Assembly (NCBI GenBank): GCA_009842245.1
Contig: VYFT01000016.1
Location: 1 to 33,449, forward strand
Direction: 5' to 3'
From: Gammaproteobacteria bacterium
GTDB lineage: Bacteria; Pseudomonadota; Gammaproteobacteria; Pseudomonadales; Azotimanducaceae
DNA: 33,449 nt
A program made the translations under genes and the position numbers. Each line of letters begins with the position of its first letter. Position 1 is the first letter of the stretch. Below, in pieces: positions 23,110 to 31,289 of this stretch. Under the pieces are notes generated by a model, which was not told the origin of the DNA, made no database searches, and saw nothing but the letters and a program-made list of their open reading frames with translations.

Positions 23110-24654
23110 CTAATTTGCTCCTCGATCAGAGTTGGTGGTCACCGAGAGCGTAAGTTGGTACGGCGCGGATCGCATATATGCTACTTCTTGCTGCAGATCC
23201 ATCAATGTTAGACGGTGGTCGCGCAACCAGTCTCGCGGTAACTTTAAATCGAGACCGGAGTCATTGACGTTGAGACAGTAAGTCGGAGTCGGTTCATCCG
23301 ATCGATTTCTTCGAAGCACCGTTGCTAAGCGTAATAAGCTGGCTAGTTTCGACAGAGCCGGGTTTTCGACGAACAGTTCGAGTGGAAAACGTCGGCGATG
23401 TGCTCGCACCAAGATCGCTAAGCGGCGTTGATCGCTTTGAGAAAAACCAGCTAAGTCTAAGTGTTGTAATAAATACTCGCCGTGTCGATGATATTTTGAA
23501 TGCGAAATGTCCATACCAATTTCGTGTAAGAGTGATGCCCAACGCAAAAGATTTTTTTCCTCGAGCTCATCCAAAGACCAAGCGTGCTGCACCTGTTGAA
23601 ATAACTCTAACGCTGTTTCGGTGACTCGTTGACAGTGTTCTGTGTCGATGTGGAAACGAGCAATGAGGTCCTGGACTGAGGTCTCTCGGATGTCTTTCTT
23701 CTGAGTCCGACCCAAGAGATCGTATAGAACGCCTTCACGCAATGCACCGTCTGTTACATGTAACTCTTGTATGTCCAAAGTCTGCAATATGGCATCGGCG
23801 ATGGCGACACCTCCAGCGAATACCGGCGCGCGATTCTGATTGCATATGTCGTCGGTGATCTTTTCAACGTGTCCAAGTTTGCAGAGCTTTTCTATCAATT
23901 GGGTGAGTCTATCGTAGGTAATTAGCTTGGTAGAATTCAGCCCGTTGAGTGCAAATTGCACGGCTTGGAGCGTGCCACTCGTGCCAACCGCGACATCCCA
24001 AGGTCGAGAACGAAATAGAAATCGAAACGGTTGTAACTCATCGAGTGCCACGTCTCGCGCACGACGAAATCGTTTTGGAGTCATCTTCCCATCGGCGAAA
24101 CACTTGTCGGTCAGGGAAATACAACCCATATGAAAGCTTTGCAACACATGCGGTTGAAATTGAGTGCCCTGTACAATCTCCGTACTGCCACCTCCAATAT
24201 CTACCACTAGCCTGTTACGAGATCTGTGTTCAAACGAGTGTGATGCTCCGAGGTAGATGAGTCTCGCCTCTTCCCGACCACTGATCACTTCAATGCGATG
24301 TCCGAGAACTTCTTCACCTTGACGAATGAATTCATAGGCGTTATTTGCGGCTCGTAAGGTATGGGTCCCGACGACTCGAATATTCCTTCTTGGTAAATTT
24401 CGTAAGCGTTGGCTGACCCGTTCTAATGCACGAAGTGCCCGATTTAATGACTGTCGACTGATCACGTTTGTTTCGTCAATTCCTTGTGCGAGCCGAGTCA
24501 ACTCCTTGTGCCGGTCGATGATTTGCCAGCGATTGTTTGGTCGTTCCATCGCGATTATTACATGAAAGTTGTTCGACCCCAGATCGATGGCAGCGAATGG
24601 TTGGAGCGTTCCCAATAGGTCTGGAAATTCTCGGTTCGATTCAAACTCAATCAT
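23110..24654 (-). CDS. ppx: Exopolyphosphatase (Ppx/GppA family)
   Basis: Ppx removes terminal phosphates from polyphosphate; the close homologue GppA also cleaves pppGpp. From ATG 24654 the protein has 514 residues, as in E. coli Ppx. The N-terminal actin-like ATPase fold carries 'AAIDLGSNNFHVIIA' (phosphate 1) and 'LVVDIGGGSTEIVQG' (phosphate 2). 'GTSGTLQAVQ' and the C-terminal HD-like helical region 'LHEIGMDISHSKYHRHGEYLLQH' follow. The neighbouring ppk favours Ppx over GppA, though sequence alone cannot separate them. E. coli places ppx after ppk in one operon; here the genes converge. A TTG one codon upstream is an alternative start. Confidence 0.92.
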   Translation of the reverse strand: MIEFESNREFPDLLGTLQPFAAIDLGSNNFHVIIAMERPNNRWQIIDRHKELTRLAQGIDETNVISRQSLNRALRALERVSQRLRNLPRRNIRVVGTHTLRAANNAYEFIRQGEEVLGHRIEVISGREEARLIYLGASHSFEHRSRNRLVVDIGGGSTEIVQGTQFQPHVLQSFHMGCISLTDKCFADGKMTPKRFRRARDVALDELQPFRFLFRSRPWDVAVGTSGTLQAVQFALNGLNSTKLITYDRLTQLIEKLCKLGHVEKITDDICNQNRAPVFAGGVAIADAILQTLDIQELHVTDGALREGVLYDLLGRTQKKDIRETSVQDLIARFHIDTEHCQRVTETALELFQQVQHAWSLDELEEKNLLRWASLLHEIGMDISHSKYHRHGEYLLQHLDLAGFSQSDQRRLAILVRAHRRRFPLELFVENPALSKLASLLRLATVLRRNRSDEPTPTYCLNVNDSGLDLKLPRDWLRDHRLTLMDLQQEVAYMRSAPYQLTLSVTTNSDRGAN

Positions 24655-24792
24655 CAACTAAAAAAAATCTCCATCGAAAAATATTTAAGCTATTGAAACG
24701 GTGTTGGATTGGAAATGGGACCAGCTGCAAAAATACCACCTCCAGCTAGAATGTTATTTTGTGCTTTTTAAATGGTGCTTGGAGATATTGTT

Positions 24793-25665
24793 GTGAAACC
24801 AGTAACTGCGACAATCGCGATCGGTGCTGTGTCGCTTTGTAGTTGGGTTATCGCGGAACCATTGAAAATAGCGGCTTGGAACCTGGAACACTTGAATGCT
24901 GATGGGTCTGAAGGTTGTATAGACCGTACTACGGCAGACTTTGAACAACTACAGCAATCAATCCACAAACAAGATTTTGATGTAGTTGCATTTCAGGAAG
25001 TTAAAGATGTCGAGGCAGCAGAGACGGTATTTCCATCGTCGGAATGGAACATTGAAATGTCGACTCGACCACAAGCGAACCCCACTCTTGAGTGCTGGGA
25101 CGCACCTGGTCGATTTCTACAACATCTTGGTACCGGATTCGCGATTCGTAAGGGTCTCGACTATGAACGACACGAAGACGTAAAAGAGCTGGGGCTTGAT
25201 GACGGGTTCCAAAGATGGGGTACCGACATTTCGATAGTCGGTGATTCTAGTCTACGATTACTCAATGTGCACCTCATTTCTGGTTGTTGGAGCGAAGAAC
25301 AAGATGAAGATGAGACTAAAGTGAGCGAATGTGCACGACTAAAAACACAATTTGGCACTTTAGTAGATTGGCGGGACGCACGAATTGACGCAGAAGAATC
25401 TTTTCTGATTCTCGGCGTGTTCAACCGCCGCCTCGCTCTCGGGGACGATTGGGGATGGAAGATGCTTCAAACACCTGATCGAGAATTACGCTTGCTCGGT
25501 AGTGCTGGCAGTTCAACTTGCGATCCACAGTATCCCGATTTCATCGACCATATTGTCGTCGGAGACTTAAACCAATCCTTGTATGTTGGAGACTCGTTTC
25601 TTGAGGGACCCCGAATCGCGGACCACCCCGATCGTTGTGCTGTTTCAGCGGATTTTGACCTCTAA
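24793..25665 (+). CDS. Exported endonuclease/exonuclease/phosphatase-family protein, catalytic Asp lost
   Basis: A GTG start at 24793 has a GGAG site 8 bases upstream and gives a clean signal peptide (MKPVTATIAIGAVSLCSWVIA, cut before EP). An ATG at 24772 would add seven residues ahead of it. The 290-residue product has the family's ordered motifs: 'AAWNLEHL', 'VVAFQEV' (metal-binding Glu), 'LLNVHLISGC' (His) and 'FIDHIVVGD'. It ends with a final His in 'IADHPDRCAVSADF'. The 'GDFN' motif, which contributes a catalytic Asp in DNase I-like enzymes, reads 'GVFN' (Val209, codon GTG at 25417), so activity is doubtful or altered. Substrate (nucleic acid, phospholipid or other phosphoester) is unknown. 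Confidence 0.8.
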   Translation: MKPVTATIAIGAVSLCSWVIAEPLKIAAWNLEHLNADGSEGCIDRTTADFEQLQQSIHKQDFDVVAFQEVKDVEAAETVFPSSEWNIEMSTRPQANPTLECWDAPGRFLQHLGTGFAIRKGLDYERHEDVKELGLDDGFQRWGTDISIVGDSSLRLLNVHLISGCWSEEQDEDETKVSECARLKTQFGTLVDWRDARIDAEESFLILGVFNRRLALGDDWGWKMLQTPDRELRLLGSAGSSTCDPQYPDFIDHIVVGDLNQSLYVGDSFLEGPRIADHPDRCAVSADFDL

Positions 25666-25855
25666 AGGGCTGTGTTCCAATTGCGAGAATCCAACGCGAC
25701 GAAAGCTATTCAACTGGTGTTGTCGCCATGACACTATGCTCCTTCAATTCCAATTTAAGCACAATATCCTCTATGTGCTGTGAGCCACACCTTATAGCCG
25801 TCCGGGGAAGTTCTTCTTCTTCGTGATTCTCCAATAGTCTTAAAGTACCGTATCC

Positions 25856-26845
25856 ATGTCACTTCTAGAAATTCAAGACTTGTCGGTTTCGTTCGATACC
25901 GATGAGGCAACCGTAGCTGTGCTCGATGAAGTCGCATTTAAATTGGAAAAGGGAGAGACCTTAGGAGTTGTTGGCGAATCTGGATGTGGTAAGAGTGTTA
26001 CGTCTCTAGCCATCATGGGACTACTCCCAAAGCCAGCAGGACGGGTCACCGGTGGCCAAATCCGCTTTCATGGCGATGATCTACTGTCGTACCGTCCTGA
26101 GCAAATGCGAAGTATTCGCGGCCGCAAGATATCGATGATTTTCCAAGAGCCCATGACCGCGTTAAACCCAGTACAACGGGTCGGACACCAACTGATGGAA
26201 ACGCTCCAGCTCCATCAACCAAACTCTAACAGAGTCCAACAATACGAGATTAGTGTCGCACTTCTTGATCGGGTTGGTATTCCGGAGCCTGAACAGCGAC
26301 TGTTTGAGTATCCACATCAACTCTCGGGAGGCATGCGACAGCGAGTGATGATCGCGATGGCGTTGATCCATGTTCCCGATATCTTGATCGCAGACGAACC
26401 CACGACTGCTCTCGACGTAACGATTCAAGCACAGATCCTTGAACTAATCGCTGAGCTACAGCGAGACAATGGTATGGCAGTAATTTTCATTACACACGAT
26501 CTCGCTGTGATAGCTGAAATTGCAGACCGAGTTATCGTGATGTACGCCGGTCGGGTAGCGGAAGAAGCAACTGCGTTGGAGTTGTTCTCTCAGCCACTTC
26601 ACCCTTACACTCAAGGGTTGCTCAGTTCAATTCCGACGTTAAGCGGCATCCCAAAAACACAATTGACGACTATCCGAGGGATGGTACCCAGTTTTGCTAA
26701 CATGCCCTCGGGGTGTCGATTCCGTAATCGTTGTGAGCGAGCTCAGCAACTGTGCGCAAAGAAAGTCCCCAGTTATCCAAACGTGATTGACGCACGAAGC
26801 GTGGCTTGTCATTTTTGGGACGAACCAATGGCGGAAGCAAAGTGA
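25856..26845 (+). CDS. Oligopeptide/dipeptide ABC transporter ATPase (OppD/DppD type)
   Basis: The first of two cytoplasmic ATPases that would power a peptide importer has 329 residues. It shows Walker A 'GESGCGKS' (residues 40-47), Q-loop '[13 protein letters not shown]', signature 'LSGGMRQR', Walker B '[12 protein letters not shown]' and the switch 'ITHDL'. The C-terminal oligopeptide/dipeptide extension has four Cys ('[16 protein letters not shown]', 'ACHFW'), the region that binds an iron-sulfur cluster in a known DppD structure. The TGA stop overlaps the GTG start of the next gene by four bases, a tight coupling. No permease or binding-protein gene is next to it, so the partners must be elsewhere. 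Dpp, Opp and nickel-type substrates cannot be told apart here. Confidence 0.9.
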   Translation: MSLLEIQDLSVSFDTDEATVAVLDEVAFKLEKGETLGVVGESGCGKSVTSLAIMGLLPKPAGRVTGGQIRFHGDDLLSYRPEQMRSIRGRKISMIFQEPMTALNPVQRVGHQLMETLQLHQPNSNRVQQYEISVALLDRVGIPEPEQRLFEYPHQLSGGMRQRVMIAMALIHVPDILIADEPTTALDVTIQAQILELIAELQRDNGMAVIFITHDLAVIAEIADRVIVMYAGRVAEEATALELFSQPLHPYTQGLLSSIPTLSGIPKTQLTTIRGMVPSFANMPSGCRFRNRCERAQQLCAKKVPSYPNVIDARSVACHFWDEPMAEAK

Positions 26846-28068
26846 AACTTGCCGTTGAACCGCCGTTACTTGAGGTCGAAGGACTGACCAAGTTTTTCCC
26901 GGTCAAACAAGGAATAATCCCTCGCACTGTCGGTCAAGTACACGCAGTGGAAGGTGTTTCGTTCAAACTGGAACGCGGCGAGACTTTAGGTCTCGTAGGT
27001 GAATCTGGATGTGGTAAGAGCACAGTAGGGAAGACTCTCTTGCGGTTAGCGCATCCGACAGAGGGTTCTGTGAGGTTTGAAGGGCGGGAAGTTGTTGAGA
27101 TGAATCCAAGAGAACTACGCGCGCTACGTCGAGATGTCCAGATCATATTCCAAGACCCGTTTGAATCGTTAAACAGCCGCCACACAGTACGGAAGATTTT
27201 GTCGGAACCTTTTATCATTCACAAGAGAGCTTTCAGAGCCGAAAGGAAACAGCAAGAATTACTCGGTTTTCAACCCGAAAAGGAACAAATAGAAGAACTC
27301 ACAGCGAGGACTGAGGACAACAAGCAAGAAATAATCCGTACAGAAACCGACAGGGAACAATTAGAAATATTCAGTACGAAAGCCGAAAGGGAACAAAAAG
27401 TTTACGAGCTTTTAAATCGAGTAGGATTGGATGAAAGTGCCGCAGACAGATACCCTCACGAATTTTCTGGAGGACAGAGACAACGCATTGGGATCGCTCG
27501 CGCGATCGCACTCAAACCAAAATTAATAGTTTGTGATGAAGCCGTTTCTGCTCTAGATGTCTCTGTTCAATCGCAGGTTGTTAACTTGTTGCTAGATCTT
27601 CAAAAGGAGATGAATCTAGCGCTTATCTTTATTGCCCACGACTTAGCTGTGGTCAAGCACGTATCTGATGAAATTGCCGTGATGTACCTAGGAAAAATTG
27701 TGGAGACCAGCACTTCTACCGATATTTACCGCACACCCAGGCATCCTTATACCCAAGCATTAATCTCTGCGATTCCAGTTGCGGATCCAACTCGCCGACC
27801 GGATCGAATCATCTTAGAAGGAGATGTACCTTCGCCCATCTCACCCCCAAGCGGATGTCGCTTCCACACCCGGTGTCGATACGCACAACCGCTGTGTGAA
27901 TCGGAAGTTCCACCACTTGAGTCAGTCTCCGATCGCGGGAGTGTTGCCTGTTTTTATTGGAGAGATCTCCGACCACGTCAATTGGAACAAGCCGACGTAG
28001 AACTTGAGCTACCTAGAGATAAACCGAAAATTTCAACGCAAGATCGTACGAATCTGTTGACAGACTAG
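26842..28068 (+). CDS. Oligopeptide/dipeptide ABC transporter ATPase (OppF/DppF type) with insertion
   Basis: The second ATPase has 408 residues, some 70 more than typical OppF. Walker A 'GESGCGKST', Q-loop '[11 protein letters not shown]', signature 'FSGGQRQR', Walker B '[12 protein letters not shown]' and a four-Cys C-terminal domain are all present. Between the Q-loop and the signature (residues about 126-187) lies a charged Glu/Gln/Lys-rich insertion predicted to be helical. A Gln recurs every 11-13 residues in it. The chosen start is GTG 26842, overlapping the upstream stop (GTGA); the frame is open further upstream but lacks a ribosome site. The C-terminal tail after 'ACFYW' is also long, about 35 residues. 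The last 56 bases overlap the converging outer-membrane protein gene. Confidence 0.88.
   Translation: MKLAVEPPLLEVEGLTKFFPVKQGIIPRTVGQVHAVEGVSFKLERGETLGLVGESGCGKSTVGKTLLRLAHPTEGSVRFEGREVVEMNPRELRALRRDVQIIFQDPFESLNSRHTVRKILSEPFIIHKRAFRAERKQQELLGFQPEKEQIEELTARTEDNKQEIIRTETDREQLEIFSTKAEREQKVYELLNRVGLDESAADRYPHEFSGGQRQRIGIARAIALKPKLIVCDEAVSALDVSVQSQVVNLLLDLQKEMNLALIFIAHDLAVVKHVSDEIAVMYLGKIVETSTSTDIYRTPRHPYTQALISAIPVADPTRRPDRIILEGDVPSPISPPSGCRFHTRCRYAQPLCESEVPPLESVSDRGSVACFYWRDLRPRQLEQADVELELPRDKPKISTQDRTNLLTD
27238..27411 (+). repeat. Degenerate ~36-base repeats inside the OppF-type gene
   Basis: The block GCCGAAAGG recurs exactly 144 bases (48 codons) apart, at 27238 and 27382, each followed by a similar stretch. 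Between them about four more weak 11-13-residue units carry an E/K-Q core. Such periodicity suggests growth by internal duplication. Confidence 0.4.
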
Positions 28069-28807
28069 ACGGAGTCGAAATGTCGTTAGTAGACTCCTCC
28101 CAACTGTCGTCGTCTTCACTGTTGTAGCGAGCCTCAAGAGAGATAGAGGTTTTCTCCCCAATAAACTTCTCTATTCCGAGGCCGAAAACCATTTGGCGGA
28201 GCGAAGGCTTTCGTCGTTCTGTCGTAGTCGTGCTTTGTTCGCCTGGTTGACAAACTAGTTTAGTTCCACAAATCTCTATGCTACGCTCAAAGGCAACTTC
28301 AATTTCGCGTAATCCGGCGACAACATACGGCGAAAAGTCAAGCATGCCTAAAAAACTGACTACCGTACCCACACGTACGACTAGAGAACGATCTCGATCA
28401 GTACGAAGAGTCCAGTTCTGCTCTAGCAGATTAGAAATTTCGTACCCATCCCTCGTCTTTCCTACTCCAGCTAATCGTCCCTCAATGACATCGCTTCTCA
28501 AAACGGTCTCTGTCTGAATTCCAAACCAAAGACCCTTAGCGTGTAGACCGATGCGGATTCCAGTAAATGCGTTAAGACTATAGGGAGTGCCATCACCGCC
28601 ATCGCGGTCGTTGAAGACAAGATCATTGAGAGACAGTGTGGGGAACAGATCTGTATCTGCTCGCTTGTCGTACCTTGCCTTGAAATTTTCGAGCCCAATA
28701 CCACTACCGAAGTAGAACATGCCTTCTGCAGAGGCGGAGCATGCTAGTACAAAGAGTAGCACGCCTATCAAAATTTGTAGCGGGTGAGCTAAAGCGTTAG
28801 TTTTCAT
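28013..28807 (-). CDS. Outer-membrane beta-barrel protein, small
   Basis: The 264-residue product has a signal peptide ending ACSASA|EG. It then alternates short hydrophobic and polar stretches typical of an eight-strand barrel ('[18 protein letters not shown]', '[27 protein letters not shown]', '[16 protein letters not shown]', '[22 protein letters not shown]'). One loop has two Cys ('[11 protein letters not shown]') that may pair. It ends 'LALKFSVYL'; final residues of outer-membrane barrels are usually Phe, and here Tyr is penultimate. The ATG is preceded by AAGGA 7 bases upstream. I cannot place it in a named family beyond the outer-membrane beta-barrel group. The 3' end overlaps the oppF-type gene. 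Confidence 0.7.
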   Translation of the reverse strand: MKTNALAHPLQILIGVLLFVLACSASAEGMFYFGSGIGLENFKARYDKRADTDLFPTLSLNDLVFNDRDGGDGTPYSLNAFTGIRIGLHAKGLWFGIQTETVLRSDVIEGRLAGVGKTRDGYEISNLLEQNWTLRTDRDRSLVVRVGTVVSFLGMLDFSPYVVAGLREIEVAFERSIEICGTKLVCQPGEQSTTTTERRKPSLRQMVFGLGIEKFIGEKTSISLEARYNSEDDDSWEESTNDISTPSSLSTDSYDLALKFSVYL

Positions 28808-29134
28808 ATCTCATCCTTGAGTTGCATTTGTCATTCCGTGACCGTTTACATCAAGCAGAAGTAAGACATCAATGCCTGATGTCACCGTTGCTCAACGTTG
28901 CTTAGAAAAGATTTTACCTAAGAATTGTGTCGTAGCGACGAGGAATGAACTGGTTACTCTCGATAATGTTTTTAGACGAGAGTGTGCGTTCATGCACTTC
29001 TGTGGGCACTTATTTCCAGGCGATAAACTGAACGAACAGCTAGACATCAGGTACATGACTCGAAAAAATTTCTGTATGGGGAAGTAAACGATCGTCGCGG
29101 GATTCACAGCCCACAGGTGTGAGAAGGTGCTAGT
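28808..29134. other. Gene-poor spacer with a hairpin
   Basis: These 327 bases carry no gene I can support. They hold a perfect 7-bp hairpin, GACATCA-ATGCC-TGATGTC (28865-28883). Read on the minus strand, it overlaps a possible promoter of the barrel-protein gene (TTGATG, 16 bases, TGTAAA). A palindrome CAACGTTG lies at 28893-28900. A 71-codon plus-strand frame starts inside the hairpin and lacks a convincing ribosome site. Confidence 0.5.
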
Positions 29135-30106
29135 TCACAGCAAGTGTTTGATGGCATCACGCTCTTCCAACAACTCTCGTTCTGTTACTTGCAACCTCTC
29201 AACACAGAAATCGTCCAGCGACCGACTTCGATCAATCTCAATTTTTCCGGCTTCACACGAAACTGGGAAAGAGTACACGATCCCTTCTGTGATGTCATAG
29301 TCACCACGACTCACGATTCCCATACTGGTGACCGAATCCGAACCCAGACTCCACAATCGCATGTGTTCAATCGCCGCATTGGCAGCAGAAGCAGCACTTG
29401 AACTTCCTCGAGCTCGAATAATTTCCGCACCACGTTGTTGTATCGAGGGAATAAATTTGTCTCGATACCAATCAAATTCGATAAGTTCGAGTGCTGGTTT
29501 CCCGCCCACAGTCGCGGAGAGCAACTCGGGAAACATCGTCGCCGAGTGGTTACCCCAAACCGCAAGATTTCGGACCTTAGCTACGTGCATACCCGTCTGC
29601 TCTGCTAATAACGCAATCGCACGGTTGTGATCGAGAATTGTCATCGAAGTAAACTGGTCCGGTTGCAAGTCTTTCGCATTTTGAAGTGCAATTAAGCAAT
29701 TGGTGTTAGCGGGATTTCCCACGACTAGGACTTTGACGCTTCTTGACGCGTAATCATTGATCGCCTTACCTTGTCCCGTAAAGATCGCACCATTTGCTTC
29801 CAACAGATCTTTACGTTCCATGCCCGGTCCTCTCGGTCGAGCTCCAACCAGTAGGACAAAGTCTGCACCCTCAAATGCTTCTTCCGGTTTGGACGTTGGT
29901 ACAACTCCCCTCACTAATGGGAACGCGCAGTCTTGTAGTTCCATAACCACACCACGCAGCGCATCCATTGCTGGTGGAATTTCGAGAAGTTGCAGAACCA
30001 CGGGTTGATCGATTCCAAGCATCTCGCCAGAAGCAATCCGAAATAACATCGCGTAGCCGATTTGACCAGCTGCGCCCGTAACCGTTATGCGAACAGGTTC
30101 TTTCAT
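29135..30106 (-). CDS. mdh: Malate dehydrogenase (cytosolic-like class)
   Basis: This enzyme interconverts malate and oxaloacetate in the TCA cycle. The 323 residues have dinucleotide motif 'GAAGQIG' (11-17) and Glu42 after strand 2, which selects NAD over NADP. The active-site loop '[13 protein letters not shown]' provides Arg92 and Arg98. Asn131 lies in 'GNPANTN', and 'LDHNRA' supplies Asp159 and Arg162. Catalytic His187 is in '[11 protein letters not shown]'. The 'GAAGQIGYA...LLEIPPA' pattern places it in the class shared with cytosolic eukaryotic enzymes and found in several proteobacteria, not the E. coli mitochondrial-like class. It is flanked by spacers on both sides and so is probably transcribed alone. 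Confidence 0.95.
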   Translation of the reverse strand: MKEPVRITVTGAAGQIGYAMLFRIASGEMLGIDQPVVLQLLEIPPAMDALRGVVMELQDCAFPLVRGVVPTSKPEEAFEGADFVLLVGARPRGPGMERKDLLEANGAIFTGQGKAINDYASRSVKVLVVGNPANTNCLIALQNAKDLQPDQFTSMTILDHNRAIALLAEQTGMHVAKVRNLAVWGNHSATMFPELLSATVGGKPALELIEFDWYRDKFIPSIQQRGAEIIRARGSSSAASAANAAIEHMRLWSLGSDSVTSMGIVSRGDYDITEGIVYSFPVSCEAGKIEIDRSRSLDDFCVERLQVTERELLEERDAIKHLL

Positions 30107-30445
30107 TTGATATCTAATGTGTGTGAAACGTGAATGAAGCGAATCGCAAATTCTACAACTTGTCTAGGTAACAGCGCAAATGAACGCAGTCTAAGCTATC
30201 GTGCGACTAGCCAACAGTCTCCTTCAATAATTCTTGATTGCCCGGCTTCTGTAAAAAACTAACTAGAGATTGATTTATACTTCTCGAAGAGAGTGTGGGG
30301 AATATGAAAAGGAGTCTGGTTTTTAGTGCTAATTTCGACACAGCGTACCTGTTCACAACCGTAATTAGTTGAACGTTCATTACGGATGTACAATGCTTAA
30401 TGAAGATCGATAATTCAACGGATTAACGACGCTCTGAACACTGTC
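30107..30445. other. Spacer between mdh and lipoprotein gene
   Basis: These 339 bases hold no gene I can support. Near the lipoprotein gene, CCGTAAT (30359-30365) and ATTACGG (30379-30385) form a dyad around a perfect palindrome TGAACGTTCA (30370-30379). A TACAAT box (30389-30394) just downstream could be a -10 element, but its -35 partner is poor. Confidence 0.45.
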
Positions 30446-31282
30446 ATGAAACGTGTCTTTTATGTATCGCTTTGTGTGTCTCTCATTCTGCTCTCTCAGA
30501 TCGGATGTCAGACCGTACCAACAGAGCGGCCTGAAGAATCTGACTCTGCTATTGAATCGGATGAAGACTGGGTTTTTGATTGGGATGACCTTGAATCTCG
30601 TATCATCGAACTCTCCAACATCGCACTACGTGACGAAAGTTCCACAGAGCTACAAAGTCTGAAGTCTCAGATCAACAGTTTCCAAACCGATGACGACGAC
30701 CAAAGAGCTTCGAGTCGAGAATATTGGACCGCGGTACTCAACACCAACCTAATTTTTTTTGAACAGGAGTACGGCGAGAGCGCGCAAGTGCAAACCTTGA
30801 TCGACGAGTCCATACAACTTCTAGAACAAAGCGATTACCCAACCGTAGAGACGAATGCCTTACTAGCGATACTGTATAGAGCAAAAATCGACTACGATGA
30901 AGGACAGACTTTCGCTTTGTTTTCAAAAATGCAAGATGCTTTGGATATTGCGATAGAAGCGGATCCTGCAAACCTTCGAGTTTTGTTAGCTCAAGTATTC
31001 ATCGGGGTTCACCCCGTACGTGGATTTTCTATAGACATAGATGTCCAAGCAAATATTGATACTGCTCTGACCTCAAACTACGAAGTTGACGGGGATTCAA
31101 TGGCTCCAACTTGGGGACTCCCGCTTTTGTACGGACTTGCGATCGGTCGATTATTGGAAGCAAAAAAGGTAACTGAAGCGTATGAACTCACCGTTCAAGC
31201 GATTGACAGATGTCCCAATGACATGACGATTCAGTATTACGGTCGTCTGTTTCAAGTCGAGGAAACCACCACCGAACCTTGA
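30446..31282 (+). CDS. Putative lipoprotein with TPR-like repeats
   Basis: The 278-residue product begins with a signal peptide ('FYVSLCVSLILLSQIGC'), the last Cys (21) probably lipidated. The residue at -3 is Gln rather than Leu or Val, so this is uncertain. The mature part is highly acidic, then helical. 'SVREYWTAVLNTNLIFFEQEY'-like pairs and 'NALLAILYRAKIDYDEGQTFALFSKMQDALDIAIEADPANLRVLLAQVF' resemble TPR helix pairs. It ends with 'LLEAKKVTEAYELTVQAIDRCPNDMTIQYYGRLF'. The family is not known to me; a periplasmic protein-protein contact role would fit. It is probably a single-gene unit, converging on priA with 7 bases between. Confidence 0.7.
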   Translation: MKRVFYVSLCVSLILLSQIGCQTVPTERPEESDSAIESDEDWVFDWDDLESRIIELSNIALRDESSTELQSLKSQINSFQTDDDDQRASSREYWTAVLNTNLIFFEQEYGESAQVQTLIDESIQLLEQSDYPTVETNALLAILYRAKIDYDEGQTFALFSKMQDALDIAIEADPANLRVLLAQVFIGVHPVRGFSIDIDVQANIDTALTSNYEVDGDSMAPTWGLPLLYGLAIGRLLEAKKVTEAYELTVQAIDRCPNDMTIQYYGRLFQVEETTTEP

Positions 31283-31289
31283 ACTTGCT

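Noticed and set aside
24772..24792. ATG at 24772 as start of the phosphatase-family gene
   Set aside because: It would place seven residues including an acidic one before the signal peptide and has no ribosome site, while GTG 24793 has GGAG at good distance.
28872..29087. Open frame of 71 codons on the plus strand
   Set aside because: No recognisable family, no convincing ribosome site, an overlapping frame of similar size on the other strand, and its start lies in a hairpin loop. Treated as chance.
30304..30372. Short frame that might be a leader peptide before the lipoprotein gene
   Set aside because: A purine-rich stretch precedes it but spacing is poor, there is no run of regulatory codons, and it ends inside the dyad. 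Not enough support.
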